From positions 1,553,001-1,617,000 of the forward strand of contig NC_007761.1 of the NCBI RefSeq assembly GCF_000092045.1: a DNA stretch of 64,000 bases. The letters run 5' to 3'. The notes under the pieces were generated by a model. That model was given only the letters and a program-made list of their open reading frames with translations. It made no database searches and was not told where the DNA came from. Position numbers and translations under genes: made by a program. Numbering within the stretch: position 1 is the stretch's first letter; each line of letters begins with the position of its first letter. Below are positions 37,219 to 45,816 of this stretch, in pieces. This DNA is from Rhizobium etli CFN 42 (GTDB taxonomy: Bacteria; Pseudomonadota; Alphaproteobacteria; Rhizobiales; Rhizobiaceae).

Positions 37219-38106
37219 TTAAAGCCCCTTGTTCACAAGGTCTTGCATGACGATCGTCATGGACTGTTTCCATTCCGGGAGCCGAATTCCATATGTTCTG
37301 GCCAGCTTGTCGCCGTTGAGGCGTGAATTGGCGGGACGTTTCGCCGGTGTCGGATAGTCCGCCGTCGGTATGCGCTCGACGCCGACGCTTCTGCCGCCGG
37401 ATTTGAGAAGCTCCGCGAATATCTCTTCGGCGAAATCCGCCCAGCTTGCTTCGCCGCTGCCGGTCAGGTGAAAGGTGCCGCGGAGCGATGGCTCAGGGTC
37501 CGTAATGATACGGGTCGCGATCGCAAGAATCGCGTCGGCGATGTCGAGTGCCGAGGTCGGGCATCCTGTCTGATCGGCGACGACGCGAAGATGATCGCGC
37601 GTCTCGGCAAGCCGCAGCATGGTTTTCAGGAAATTGTTGCCAAAGGGCGAATAGACCCAGGCGGTGCGCAAGATGACGTGGTTCGGGTTCGCTGCCGCGA
37701 CGGCCTTCTCGCCTGCGAGCTTCGAACGCCCGTAGACGGAGATCGGGCCCGTCGCATCCTCTTCGCAATAGGCGGAGGCCTTGTCGCCGCTGAAGACGTA
37801 GTCAGTCGAAAGGTGGATGACAGGGACGCCGATCCGCGCGGCAGCCTCGGCAACCGCACCGGCCCCTGCCGCATTGACGGAAAAAGCCAGCTCGGCTTCG
37901 CTCTCGGCCTTGTCGACCGCCGTATAGGCGGCGGCCGAAACGATCACATCCGCGCGCAGGGCTGAGAAGGCAGCCGCGACGCTTGCAGGATCCGAAAGGT
38001 CCATTTCCGGACGACCGACCGCGCTGATATCGAGGCCCGTTTCGGCGCCGCGTCTGAGCAGCGACTGGACGACCTGGCCCTGTTTCCCGGTAACCGCAAT
38101 GCGCAT
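37219..38106 (-). CDS. rmlD: dTDP-4-dehydrorhamnose reductase
   Basis: 295 residues. It is a short-chain dehydrogenase with the NADPH loop VTGKQGQVVQSLL and the catalytic tyrosine-lysine pair in SVYGRSKLAGEKAV; LSTDYVFSG is also characteristic. It reduces dTDP-4-keto-L-rhamnose to dTDP-L-rhamnose. It lies 3 bases from rmlB and 9 from rmlA, within the operon. Confidence 0.96.
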   Translation of the reverse strand: MRIAVTGKQGQVVQSLLRRGAETGLDISAVGRPEMDLSDPASVAAAFSALRADVIVSAAAYTAVDKAESEAELAFSVNAAGAGAVAEAAARIGVPVIHLSTDYVFSGDKASAYCEEDATGPISVYGRSKLAGEKAVAAANPNHVILRTAWVYSPFGNNFLKTMLRLAETRDHLRVVADQTGCPTSALDIADAILAIATRIITDPEPSLRGTFHLTGSGEASWADFAEEIFAELLKSGGRSVGVERIPTADYPTPAKRPANSRLNGDKLARTYGIRLPEWKQSMTIVMQDLVNKGL

Positions 38107-38109
38107 CGC

Positions 38110-39165
38110 TTACTGTCCCTTGAAAACGCCGAGGCGTTCGCCGGAGTAGACATTTTCGCGCAGCGGCCTCCACCACCATTCGTTTTCCAAGTACCAGTGC
38201 ACGGTCTTCTCGATGCCGGTTTCGAAGGTCTCTTGCGCCTTCCAGCCGAGTTCGCTTTCGAGTTTCGAGGCATCGATCGCGTAGCGTGCGTCGTGTCCGG
38301 GGCGGTCGGTGACTTTGGTGATCAGACGCGCATGCGGTGCCTTGTCACTGTAGACGCCGTCGAGAATAGCGCAGATGCGATGAACGACGTCGATGTTCCT
38401 GCGCTCATTGCGGCCGCCGACATTGTATTTCTCGCCGGGGCGCCCTCTGGATGCGATCGTGAAGAGCGCGCGGGCGTGGTCTTCGACATAGAGCCAGTCG
38501 CGAACATTGGCGCCATTGCCGTAAACCGGAAGAGGCTTCCCCTCCAGCGCGTTCAGAATCATCAGCGGAATGAGTTTTTCCGGAAAATGGAACGGGCCGT
38601 AGTTGTTGGAGCAATTGGAGACGACGACGGGCAGGCCGTAGGTCCGGTGCCAGGCGATCGCCAGATGATCGCTTGCCGCCTTGGAGGCGGAGTAGGGCGA
38701 GGATGGATCGTAAGGCGTCGTCTCCTCGAAGAGACCCTCGTCGCCGAGCGAGCCGTAGACCTCGTCCGTCGAGACATGCAGAAAGCGAAAGGAACTCTTG
38801 TCGCGAGCGTCAAGCCCATCCCAATAGTACCGTGCGGCATCCAGCAGGCTGAATGTGCCGACGATATTGGTCTGAATGAAATCGGCCGCGCTCGAGATTG
38901 AGCGGTCGACATGACTCTCGGCCGCCAGATGCATGACGATCTCAGGGCGGAACGACGCGAATGCCTCCAGCATTCTGGCGCGGTCGCAGATGTCGGCGTG
39001 CAGAAATTGATAGTTCGGCGCCGATTCGACGGATTTCAGCGAGGCCGGGTTGCCGGCATAGGTCAGCGCGTCGACATTCAGCACCTCGGCGCCGATCTCG
39101 CTGACCAGATGGCGCACCAATGCTGATCCAATGAAGCCCGCTCCGCCCGTTACCAGTATGCGCAT
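38110..39165 (-). CDS. rmlB: dTDP-glucose 4,6-dehydratase
   Basis: 351 residues. NAD-binding [39 protein letters not shown] and the catalytic tyrosine-lysine in [13 protein letters not shown] are all present. It produces dTDP-4-keto-6-deoxyglucose, the common precursor for rhamnose (through RmlC and RmlD) and probably for the aminotransferase product encoded at 41921-43030. It is tightly packed between rmlC and rmlD. Confidence 0.97.
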   Translation of the reverse strand: MRILVTGGAGFIGSALVRHLVSEIGAEVLNVDALTYAGNPASLKSVESAPNYQFLHADICDRARMLEAFASFRPEIVMHLAAESHVDRSISSAADFIQTNIVGTFSLLDAARYYWDGLDARDKSSFRFLHVSTDEVYGSLGDEGLFEETTPYDPSSPYSASKAASDHLAIAWHRTYGLPVVVSNCSNNYGPFHFPEKLIPLMILNALEGKPLPVYGNGANVRDWLYVEDHARALFTIASRGRPGEKYNVGGRNERRNIDVVHRICAILDGVYSDKAPHARLITKVTDRPGHDARYAIDASKLESELGWKAQETFETGIEKTVHWYLENEWWWRPLRENVYSGERLGVFKGQ

Positions 39166-39171
39166 CGTGGA

Positions 39172-39750
39172 TCAATCCTGGGGTTGCTGTGCTGAATAGG
39201 AAAAATGACTTGGCAGATCGGCAAGCCGCGGCAGCGTCTTGTCCTTGTCGGATGACACCATGTCTCTCTCATCGAAGGGCCAGCCAATGCCGATCGCCGG
39301 ATCATTCCAAGCGATGCCCCGCTCATGCTGTGGGCTGTAGGGAGCAGTTACCTTATAGCTGATGACGCTGTTCGGCTCGATCGTTACGAATCCATGTGCG
39401 AAACCGGCCGGTATCCAGAGCTGTTTGCCGGTCTCCGGCGAAAGCTCCTGAGAGAGCCATTTGCCGTAGCTCGGTGATCCCACGCGGATGTCGACGACGA
39501 CATCCATGATCCGGCCGGCAAGGCAGCGCACCAGCTTGCCCTGTGCGAGGGGCGGTATCTGGAAATGCAGCCCCCGGACGGTTCCGGCCTGCGCCGAAAG
39601 CGATTCATTGTCCTGGATGAACGTGACGTCGGCCACATTTTCCCGGAACCAGGCATCCTTGAAGACCTCGGAGAAGTAGCCGCGATGATCGCCGAACCGT
39701 GGCGGCGTGATTGCAACAATGCCTTCGAGGGCCGCGGTCTCAATGTGCAT
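39172..39750 (-). CDS. rmlC: dTDP-4-dehydrorhamnose 3,5-epimerase
   Basis: 192 residues of the RmlC cupin type. The catalytic histidine is in VRGLHFQIPPLAQGKLVRCL, and the strand GKQLWIPAGFAHGFVTIEP is diagnostic. It epimerises C3 and C5 of dTDP-4-keto-6-deoxyglucose. Its start overlaps the end of the upstream glycosyltransferase gene by 11 bases. Confidence 0.96.
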   Translation of the reverse strand: MHIETAALEGIVAITPPRFGDHRGYFSEVFKDAWFRENVADVTFIQDNESLSAQAGTVRGLHFQIPPLAQGKLVRCLAGRIMDVVVDIRVGSPSYGKWLSQELSPETGKQLWIPAGFAHGFVTIEPNSVISYKVTAPYSPQHERGIAWNDPAIGIGWPFDERDMVSSDKDKTLPRLADLPSHFSYSAQQPQD

Positions 39751-41734
39751 GACTTACCTTTTCTGCGGCCTTCATGACGTTCATCAGCATGTCCGCCTGC
39801 GAGCGGCTCCGCATGGCCGCAAGGCCTGTCGCGGCAATGGCATCGCGCTCGTCTGCATCCGCGATCAGCTTGTAGCAGCGCTCGATCATGTCGTCATAGC
39901 GCTCAATTGCCAAGCCGCCGATGAAGGGCTGGAGGTCTGGATCGCGGATATCGCCCTCCGTCAGTACGCAAACCCGATTGGCGAGCAGATAGGAAATACG
40001 CACGATCTCGAAGACGCCGCTCGCATAATGATGGATGTTTATGACGATCTTGGCGCGGGCAATAGCCGCATCGCGTTCCGCACCGTAGATGTTGAAGAGG
40101 TGCGCGACCTTCAGCCCGCCGTCCTTGAGCGACTTCAGGATATGGTGGCGACGTTCGTTCATCGATCCGTAGAAGAGGACGTCGATATCCTTGACGGGGT
40201 TGTGCTGGATCTGGCTCAGGCAACCACTGTAGCCGATTTCGAGCACACCGGCGTGATCGATGCCCTTGGCGGCAAGGTTTTCCCGGTTGCGCGGGCTGTA
40301 GTCGAGCACCGGCATCGCCCTCAGAATCGACGTATAGCGCGAATTGATCCAGCTGCTTTCCTCCGACACCTGCTCGAGGTTGATGATGAGGCTGTCCTTC
40401 GGCAGATGGCCGACGATTTCGGCGGGGAGAAGATTGCCGCCGTAGATGATCGGCGCACGGCCGGCGAATGCGTTCATGTCGCGAACGATCGGTGCCGAGC
40501 CGCCGAGTTCCTCGAAGGCGCCTTGCAGGCCGAGCGCGACTTCGTCGAAGGCGTGGCTGTGATTGTAGTTTTCAGGCGTCACGATCCAGATGCAATGACG
40601 GTCCTTGTGTGCCTGCCATCCGCCGGCGAAGGGCTGCAGCGGATTGCGGAGCGGCTGCTCGATTTTCGGCGCGGCTGATATAGCGGGCCGTTCCGTCCGC
40701 ACCGGCTGTTGCGGCGTCGGGGAGGCGCCTGAGGCCTGCGGAGCATAGGCGCGCATCAGTTCGCGGCCGCCGATGAACTGACCGCGCGACATCCAGCCGG
40801 GCGGATCATCGGCCATCCAGATCAGATGCGGCTGCTTGATGAGCGGCTGGCGGCCTTCCTGCCACGAGGTCAGGAGAGCCTCGTCACGGCTCTTCAGAAA
40901 GGCTTCCTTGGCGGCGAAGAGGCCATGCAGCAGACGGCCGAGGCGGATACCGAATTTCCATTCGAAATCGGCAAGGGCCGGTACGAAGGCGGCGATTTTC
41001 AATCCGGAGGCGGCAGCCTGCTGGACATAAAGCCCGAGCAGGCGCTCGATCACAAAGGGGCGCATTTTCGCGTTGGCATCGCGCGAATAGTGAGCCGTAC
41101 CGGCATAGGCAGTACCCGCCGGCGTGCCGGCGCGCGCTTGGTGTTCCAGCGATTCGAGAATGCGTTCGCAAAAGGCGAAATACCCGGACCAGAATTTCCG
41201 GTTTCCGCAGAAATAATTGCAGAACGCGAAGGCAGTCTTGTCCTGCGGCGGCGCAATCGGATAGCCGAGGTCCTGGATGTGCAGGAAAATCGGGTCCATA
41301 CCGGGATGACCGCCAAGCAGCGAATGTTCCCAAACGTTGCTGTAGATCGCCGCGTGGCCGATCAGGGGATTGTAAAGATAGGCGTCCGCACCTTCTGCCC
41401 TGGCCTTTTCCGCCTCCGTGACAAAGGACGGGAAGCTCGTCACCGACTTCATCTCGAATTTGCTGGAGAGCAGCCCCCAGAATACGTCGTCGCCGAGGCC
41501 GATCGCCTCGTGATGCTGATACAGGGTGAGGAAGAGTTCATATTCGCGGGTCGTGGCCTGCGTATTGAACGAGATGTCGAGCGGCATGGCCGCCGCGTCG
41601 ATCTGGCTGCGCTGCGAAGGATCGAGATAAGGCTGATAGATAATGACAGATCCCGTGCCGGCAGCTTTTTCCGTGAGAAGCGCCAGATCAGGAAGACCGG
41701 CCGGCAAAGAAGAAATGGGCTGATTGATCGTCAA
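39740..41734 (-). CDS. Two-domain glycosyltransferase
   Basis: 664 residues from a TTG at 41734, supported by AAGGA 7 bases upstream; the first ATG would be at codon 50. Residues 1-328 form a domain of unknown type (YELFLTLYQHHEAIGLGDDVFW, NPLIGHAAIYSNVWEHSLLGGHPGMDPIFLHIQDLGYP). A proline-alanine linker follows (about 330-368). The C-terminal domain (370-664) is a GT-B / CgeB-like transferase: DVLFYGSMNERRHHILKSL, HYASGVFEIVRISYLLANRVCVLTE. It presumably adds a sugar to a surface glycan and is first in the rml operon, so rhamnose is a plausible donor. The role of the N-terminal half is open. Confidence 0.8.
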   Translation of the reverse strand: MTINQPISSLPAGLPDLALLTEKAAGTGSVIIYQPYLDPSQRSQIDAAAMPLDISFNTQATTREYELFLTLYQHHEAIGLGDDVFWGLLSSKFEMKSVTSFPSFVTEAEKARAEGADAYLYNPLIGHAAIYSNVWEHSLLGGHPGMDPIFLHIQDLGYPIAPPQDKTAFAFCNYFCGNRKFWSGYFAFCERILESLEHQARAGTPAGTAYAGTAHYSRDANAKMRPFVIERLLGLYVQQAAASGLKIAAFVPALADFEWKFGIRLGRLLHGLFAAKEAFLKSRDEALLTSWQEGRQPLIKQPHLIWMADDPPGWMSRGQFIGGRELMRAYAPQASGASPTPQQPVRTERPAISAAPKIEQPLRNPLQPFAGGWQAHKDRHCIWIVTPENYNHSHAFDEVALGLQGAFEELGGSAPIVRDMNAFAGRAPIIYGGNLLPAEIVGHLPKDSLIINLEQVSEESSWINSRYTSILRAMPVLDYSPRNRENLAAKGIDHAGVLEIGYSGCLSQIQHNPVKDIDVLFYGSMNERRHHILKSLKDGGLKVAHLFNIYGAERDAAIARAKIVINIHHYASGVFEIVRISYLLANRVCVLTEGDIRDPDLQPFIGGLAIERYDDMIERCYKLIADADERDAIAATGLAAMRSRSQADMLMNVMKAAEKVSHAH

Positions 41735-41920
41735 GGTATCGTCCTTCGCGAATGGCTGCCGTCTTCGTAATTTACGGCATTCGTATGGGTGTCGACTATT
41801 GGACGTGAAGCTTGCGCCACACTGTTGGCAGGAATTTCGCTGGTCAGCTTCGCAACAGGTTAAGCCGGGATGTTCGTTCCAGGCTCAATTCCGAAATCGG
41901 GCCCAACTCTGGACGGCGTC

Positions 41921-43030
41921 ATGAAAAACGAAAAGATCTATGTAACGAAGCCCAGCCTGCCGCCGCTTGAAGAATTCATTCCTTCGCTGGAAGCGATCTG
42001 GAACAATCGCATCCTGACCAATGGCGGGCCATTCCACGAGCAACTGGAGCAGGAGCTCTGCAACCATCTCGGCGTGAAGCACATCAGCCTCTTTTCAAAC
42101 GCCACCGTTGCGCTGCTGACGGCGCTTCAGGCGCTCCGCGTCACGGGCGAAGTCATCACCACGCCTTATTCCTTCGTGGCAACTTCGCATTCGCTTCTCT
42201 GGAACGGCTTAAAGCCCGTCTTCGTCGACATCGATCCGGTGACGCTCAATCTCGATCCAGCGAAGATCGAGGCGGCGATCACGCAGCAGACGACGGCGAT
42301 CATGCCGGTGCATTGCTACGGCCACCCTTGCGACGTCGATGCGATCCAGAAGATCGCCGATCTCTACAATCTCAAGGTCATCTATGATGCCGCCCATGCC
42401 TTCGGCGTGGAGGACGAAAGGGGAAGCGTTCTCAATCACGGCGACCTTTCCATCCTGAGCTTCCATGCGACGAAAGTTTTCAACACATTCGAAGGCGGGG
42501 CCATCATCTGCCCTGATGTCAAGACGAAGACCCGCATCGACCAGCTGAAGAATTTCGGCTACGTCGATGAAGTGACCGTGGTGGCACCAGGCACGAACGG
42601 CAAGATGAGCGAATTCAACGCTGCTCTCGGCCTGTTGCAGCTGAAATACATCAAGTTTGCACTCGAAAGGCGTGAGCTCATCGATACTGCGTACCGCGAG
42701 CGGCTCCGCGGCGTAGCGGGCATAGAATGCCTGGACCGATCCGGCGAGACCGTCTCGAACTTCTCTTATTTCCCGATCCTCGTCCGCCCTGGCTATCCCA
42801 TTTCACGCGATGGGCTCTATGAGTTACTGAAGGAAAACGGCATTCATCCGCGCCGCTATTTCTATCCGCTGATTTCAAGCTTCTCGATGTATCGCAGCCT
42901 GCCTTCCGCCCAGCCGTCGAACCTGCCGGTCGCAAGCGAAGCAGCACTCCAGGTGCTCTGCCTTCCCATCTATCCGGACATGGAGATGGAGATCGTCGAC
43001 AAGGTCTGTGGGCTGATCGAGTCGGTTTAA
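41921..43030 (+). CDS. vioA: VioA-like dTDP-4-keto-6-deoxyglucose aminotransferase (DegT/DnrJ/EryC1 family)
   Basis: 369 residues from the ATG at 41921. The PLP-binding lysine is K185 (SFHATKVFNTFEGG) and the pyridine-binding aspartate D156 (YDAAHAFGVED). The N-terminus (YVTKPSLPPLEEFIPSLEAIW, ILTNGGPFHEQLEQEL) is close to VioA, which makes dTDP-4-amino-4,6-dideoxy-D-glucose (viosamine). The substrate is the product of RmlB, encoded next door on the other strand. Related aminotransferases acting at C3 or on UDP sugars cannot be fully excluded. It is the only plus-strand gene in the island. Confidence 0.85.
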   Translation: MKNEKIYVTKPSLPPLEEFIPSLEAIWNNRILTNGGPFHEQLEQELCNHLGVKHISLFSNATVALLTALQALRVTGEVITTPYSFVATSHSLLWNGLKPVFVDIDPVTLNLDPAKIEAAITQQTTAIMPVHCYGHPCDVDAIQKIADLYNLKVIYDAAHAFGVEDERGSVLNHGDLSILSFHATKVFNTFEGGAIICPDVKTKTRIDQLKNFGYVDEVTVVAPGTNGKMSEFNAALGLLQLKYIKFALERRELIDTAYRERLRGVAGIECLDRSGETVSNFSYFPILVRPGYPISRDGLYELLKENGIHPRRYFYPLISSFSMYRSLPSAQPSNLPVASEAALQVLCLPIYPDMEMEIVDKVCGLIESV

Positions 43031-43045
43031 AAACACGATATTCCA

Positions 43046-43091
43046 GATGTCATATCGCACCGCAGATAGAAACGAGCTGCGGTGCGACATC
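43046..43091 (+). terminator. Hairpin downstream of the aminotransferase gene
   Basis: CGCACCGCAG (43056-43065) pairs with CTGCGGTGCG (43077-43086); ATGT and ACAT extend the stem with a bulge. It lies 25 bases past the stop. No T-run follows, so it is a weak or Rho-assisted terminator. Confidence 0.5.
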
Positions 43092-43197
43092 TCGCCAATA
43101 GGCCAGGCGGCCTCCCTTTTCAGCAGATTTGGAAAGGCTCGGCCTGCCAGACAAGAAATTGCGAAACTGCGCATGCAGCACCGGCTGCTCACAAGAA

Positions 43198-43230
43198 AGC
43201 GGCGTGGCCATCGATCACGCCGCTCTCTTT
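43198..43230. terminator. Terminator between convergent genes
   Basis: AGCGGCGTG and CACGCCGCT form a 9-bp stem with a 9-base loop. CTCTTT follows on the plus strand and TTCTT on the minus strand. It is placed 18 bases beyond the Gfo/Idh/MocA stop and can serve both directions. Confidence 0.65.
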
Positions 43231-43247
43231 ATCTTGTAGAGGACAGA

Positions 43248-44462
43248 TTAGAGTGCCAGTTGCGGAGCTTGGATTTCGAGCCGCTCTATCACCGGGCGCC
43301 GTACGCCTCGCGGTTCAATCTCGATCCAGCGCTTTTCAAGCCGCGAGCATTCGATCGCTTCCAGCAGCCGTAGTCCTTCTTCCGCCTCATCGAGCCCGAG
43401 CACATACGGATGGGGCAAGGGTGCGCTATTGGTCTTGCGTTGCAACAGGGCGTCCGCAAGGTCGGCATAATAGTTCGCGAAGGCTTCGATGAAGCCCGAA
43501 GGATGACCCGCCTTGAACCGCTCATAGCGGCTAGCGTTGGCGATCATGATGTCCGGGCTGGCGCGATCGAGGATCTGCTTGCGACCGTTGCGGTCGTAGA
43601 AATGGGCAATTTCGGGGGTTTCCTGCAGCCATTCGATTGATGCCTTGGAGCCATAGAGCCGCACACGCAGGCCGTTGCGTTGCCCGAGCGCTGTCTTGCC
43701 GTACCACATGCTGCAATGCAGGCCACCGGCGCAACGCACGAGCGCCTGCACATTGTCGAGCACCTGCGGAAAGTTGCCGAAACTCTGGCTGGTCGCGCAG
43801 ACTTCTTCCGGCTCCCGCTGGGTAAGAAAATGAAGCAACGAGTGCACATGAACGCCGAGATCGAGCGAAACCGTCGGCACGAGACCGTCGCGCAAGCGCC
43901 AATCCTGTGGCGTCATCGGCGTCCCGTCGCGGCGGAAACGGAGGAAGCTCTCCTGCGGCATCTCAATATGGATCTGCTGCAATTCGCCGAAAACACCATG
44001 CTCGACCATGCCGCGGATTTCACGGAGCATGGGGTACCCCGTGTAATTGTAGGTTACAGCCAAAAAGGTCCCGTTACTGCGCGCATCGTCGATAATGCGG
44101 GTCTCGGCGCTCGAACCGGCAAGAGCTTTTTCCGAGATCACCGGAATACCCGCCTCGAGTGCGGCGACAACCTGATCCGTATGCTGCTGCGTCGGCGTAA
44201 GCACGACGAGAGCATCGATGTTGCCGGCTTCTTTCGATAGCAAGGTACCGAAGTCGCTATGGCAGCGCTCCGGCAAAATGCGGTACTGTTCCGCTGTCTC
44301 GCGATTGATCTCCTCATGGCGGCTGAAGCAGCCGGCGACAAGATCGAATTTCTGATCAAGCTCGATTGCATCGCGATGAGCGCGACCTACAGCAGAATTG
44401 ACGGCGCCGCCCAGAAAGGCGAGGCGCAGCTTGTCCGGTACTCCTTGGCTTGATCGGCTCAT
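43248..44462 (-). CDS. Gfo/Idh/MocA-family oxidoreductase
   Basis: 404 residues from the ATG at 44462. The N-terminal Rossmann fold shows LRLAFLGGAVNSAVGRAHRDA and VVLTPTQQHTDQVVAALEAGIPVISEKALAG; the catalytic-lysine motif is EKA (111-113), where most members have EKP. The C-terminal domain contains GVHVHSLLHFL. These enzymes oxidise or reduce sugars, often at C3, with NAD(P). The start overlaps the ATP-grasp stop (ATGA), so the two are coupled and probably act on the same compound. It is one of the genes that make the island unusual. Confidence 0.88.
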   Translation of the reverse strand: MSRSSQGVPDKLRLAFLGGAVNSAVGRAHRDAIELDQKFDLVAGCFSRHEEINRETAEQYRILPERCHSDFGTLLSKEAGNIDALVVLTPTQQHTDQVVAALEAGIPVISEKALAGSSAETRIIDDARSNGTFLAVTYNYTGYPMLREIRGMVEHGVFGELQQIHIEMPQESFLRFRRDGTPMTPQDWRLRDGLVPTVSLDLGVHVHSLLHFLTQREPEEVCATSQSFGNFPQVLDNVQALVRCAGGLHCSMWYGKTALGQRNGLRVRLYGSKASIEWLQETPEIAHFYDRNGRKQILDRASPDIMIANASRYERFKAGHPSGFIEAFANYYADLADALLQRKTNSAPLPHPYVLGLDEAEEGLRLLEAIECSRLEKRWIEIEPRGVRRPVIERLEIQAPQLAL

Positions 44463-45652
44463 GCGAGGTCTCCTTGCATCGTTTGGAGCGAAATGAAGGT
44501 CTTGAAATTCGGTGCCACCTTCAGCATCTCGTCTCGCGTCTCGAAGCGGGCGTAGAGGATGGCGAGCTTGTCGAACGGTGCCGAATTCATCGGCTTGCCG
44601 GTGATCTTGAGCTGCGCGATGCGGACATCCGATGATGGAATGGCGTGCGAGAAGGAAAACGGCGTCGAGGGCGTGTCGGAGGTGATGGTGTGGCGCCCGA
44701 AGAACAGCGGTGGATCGAAGCGCGGTTCGACTGCAAATTCCTCGCCCAGCAGCAGCGTGACGACGAGGTCGGCATAATCGATGCCGAGAGACTGATCGAC
44801 AAGCGAGCCGTAGAGATCGCCCGGGCAGCGCCGCATACACTCGACAATCCAGACATCGTCGTCATGAGACAGGAACTGCGTATGGATGAGGCCGTCCTGC
44901 AATCCGAGCAGCTTGACCACGCGCGCCATAATGGCCCGCGTCTTCGAACGGACAGTTTCGGAAAGCCGCGACGGATGATTCGATGAATCGACCTGGTATG
45001 GGTAGACTGTGCAATATTCGTCGACGAAGACGTCGAAGACGATTTCCTGATCCTTGATGAAGGCGGAATGGCTGTGCAGGCTGCCTTCTATGAATTCCTC
45101 GATAACGATCTCCGCCGCCCGCGAGTTTCGGCGGGCGTCGGCGACGGCGTCGGTAAGTTCTGTCCTGTCGAAAACCTTCGTGACGCCACGACCGCCGAAA
45201 CTGTCGCTTGGCTTCACAAGCAGCGGATAGCGCAGTGCGCCGGTCTCGACTGGCGAGTCGCCATGCAGGCGCACCGAACGTGGGGCAGGGATATTGTACT
45301 GCTCGGTGAAATTGCGGAACGCCTGCTTCGTGTGAATGATGGTCGCAGTTTCCATCGAATCGAAGCGCGGGAATCCGAGCTTTTCGGCGACGAAGGTGGT
45401 CGACATATAGGCGACGTCGTTGCCGGTCGGCACGATGAAATCGAAAGCGCCGTTCTCGACGAGGGAGAGCAGCACGGTCGGATCGCTGTAGTCGATGAAA
45501 TGCGACTGATCCGCATGCGCGTGGCAGGGCTCATCCGGCCGATTTCCGCACACGGAAATATGCAGGCCGCGCCTTTTCAAGGCGAATAGAAGGGGAACTG
45601 CGCTGAAGTTGCTGCCGACCAGCAATGCTCTCTTGGTCATTTTCAAATCCAT
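44459..45652 (-). CDS. ATP-grasp ligase
   Basis: 397 residues from the ATG at 45652, preceded by AGGAGG 8 bases upstream; an earlier frame start at 45688 is not supported. The pre-ATP-grasp domain starts RALLVGSNFSAVPLLFALKRRG. The ATP lysine is K147 in YPLLVKPSDSFGGRG, the adenine-binding segment IVIEEFIEG (183-190), and the metal-binding acid is E271 in WIVECMRRCPGDLYG. Such enzymes join a carboxylate to an amine or thiol through an acyl phosphate. An amino sugar made by the VioA-like enzyme is a natural acceptor, but this is inference. Confidence 0.85.
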   Translation of the reverse strand: MDLKMTKRALLVGSNFSAVPLLFALKRRGLHISVCGNRPDEPCHAHADQSHFIDYSDPTVLLSLVENGAFDFIVPTGNDVAYMSTTFVAEKLGFPRFDSMETATIIHTKQAFRNFTEQYNIPAPRSVRLHGDSPVETGALRYPLLVKPSDSFGGRGVTKVFDRTELTDAVADARRNSRAAEIVIEEFIEGSLHSHSAFIKDQEIVFDVFVDEYCTVYPYQVDSSNHPSRLSETVRSKTRAIMARVVKLLGLQDGLIHTQFLSHDDDVWIVECMRRCPGDLYGSLVDQSLGIDYADLVVTLLLGEEFAVEPRFDPPLFFGRHTITSDTPSTPFSFSHAIPSSDVRIAQLKITGKPMNSAPFDKLAILYARFETRDEMLKVAPNFKTFISLQTMQGDLA

Positions 45653-45750
45653 TCCACATCCTCCTGAGCAGTTAGGCGCGTTGCGCATCTCTTCCGTCCG
45701 TTTCCGGTGTTCAAAGACTCGAAAACGGATGCGGTGATCAAAATCATAGG

Positions 45751-45769
45751 CGGGCGTTACCCGAGGCTT
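45751..45769 (-). promoter_or_regulatory. Conserved 19-base motif upstream of the ATP-grasp gene
   Basis: On the minus strand it reads AAGCCTCGGGTAACGCCCG and lies 99 bases before the ATP-grasp start. The same motif with one change stands 103 bases before the GT2 gene at 48297-49193. A CTATGA -10-like hexamer follows at 45744-45749. It could be a shared operator or a small repeat. Confidence 0.45.
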
Positions 45770-45816
45770 GCCGATCGAGGCGGTGGACTTCCCATCGCTT
45801 CGATCAGAGTTCAGCG

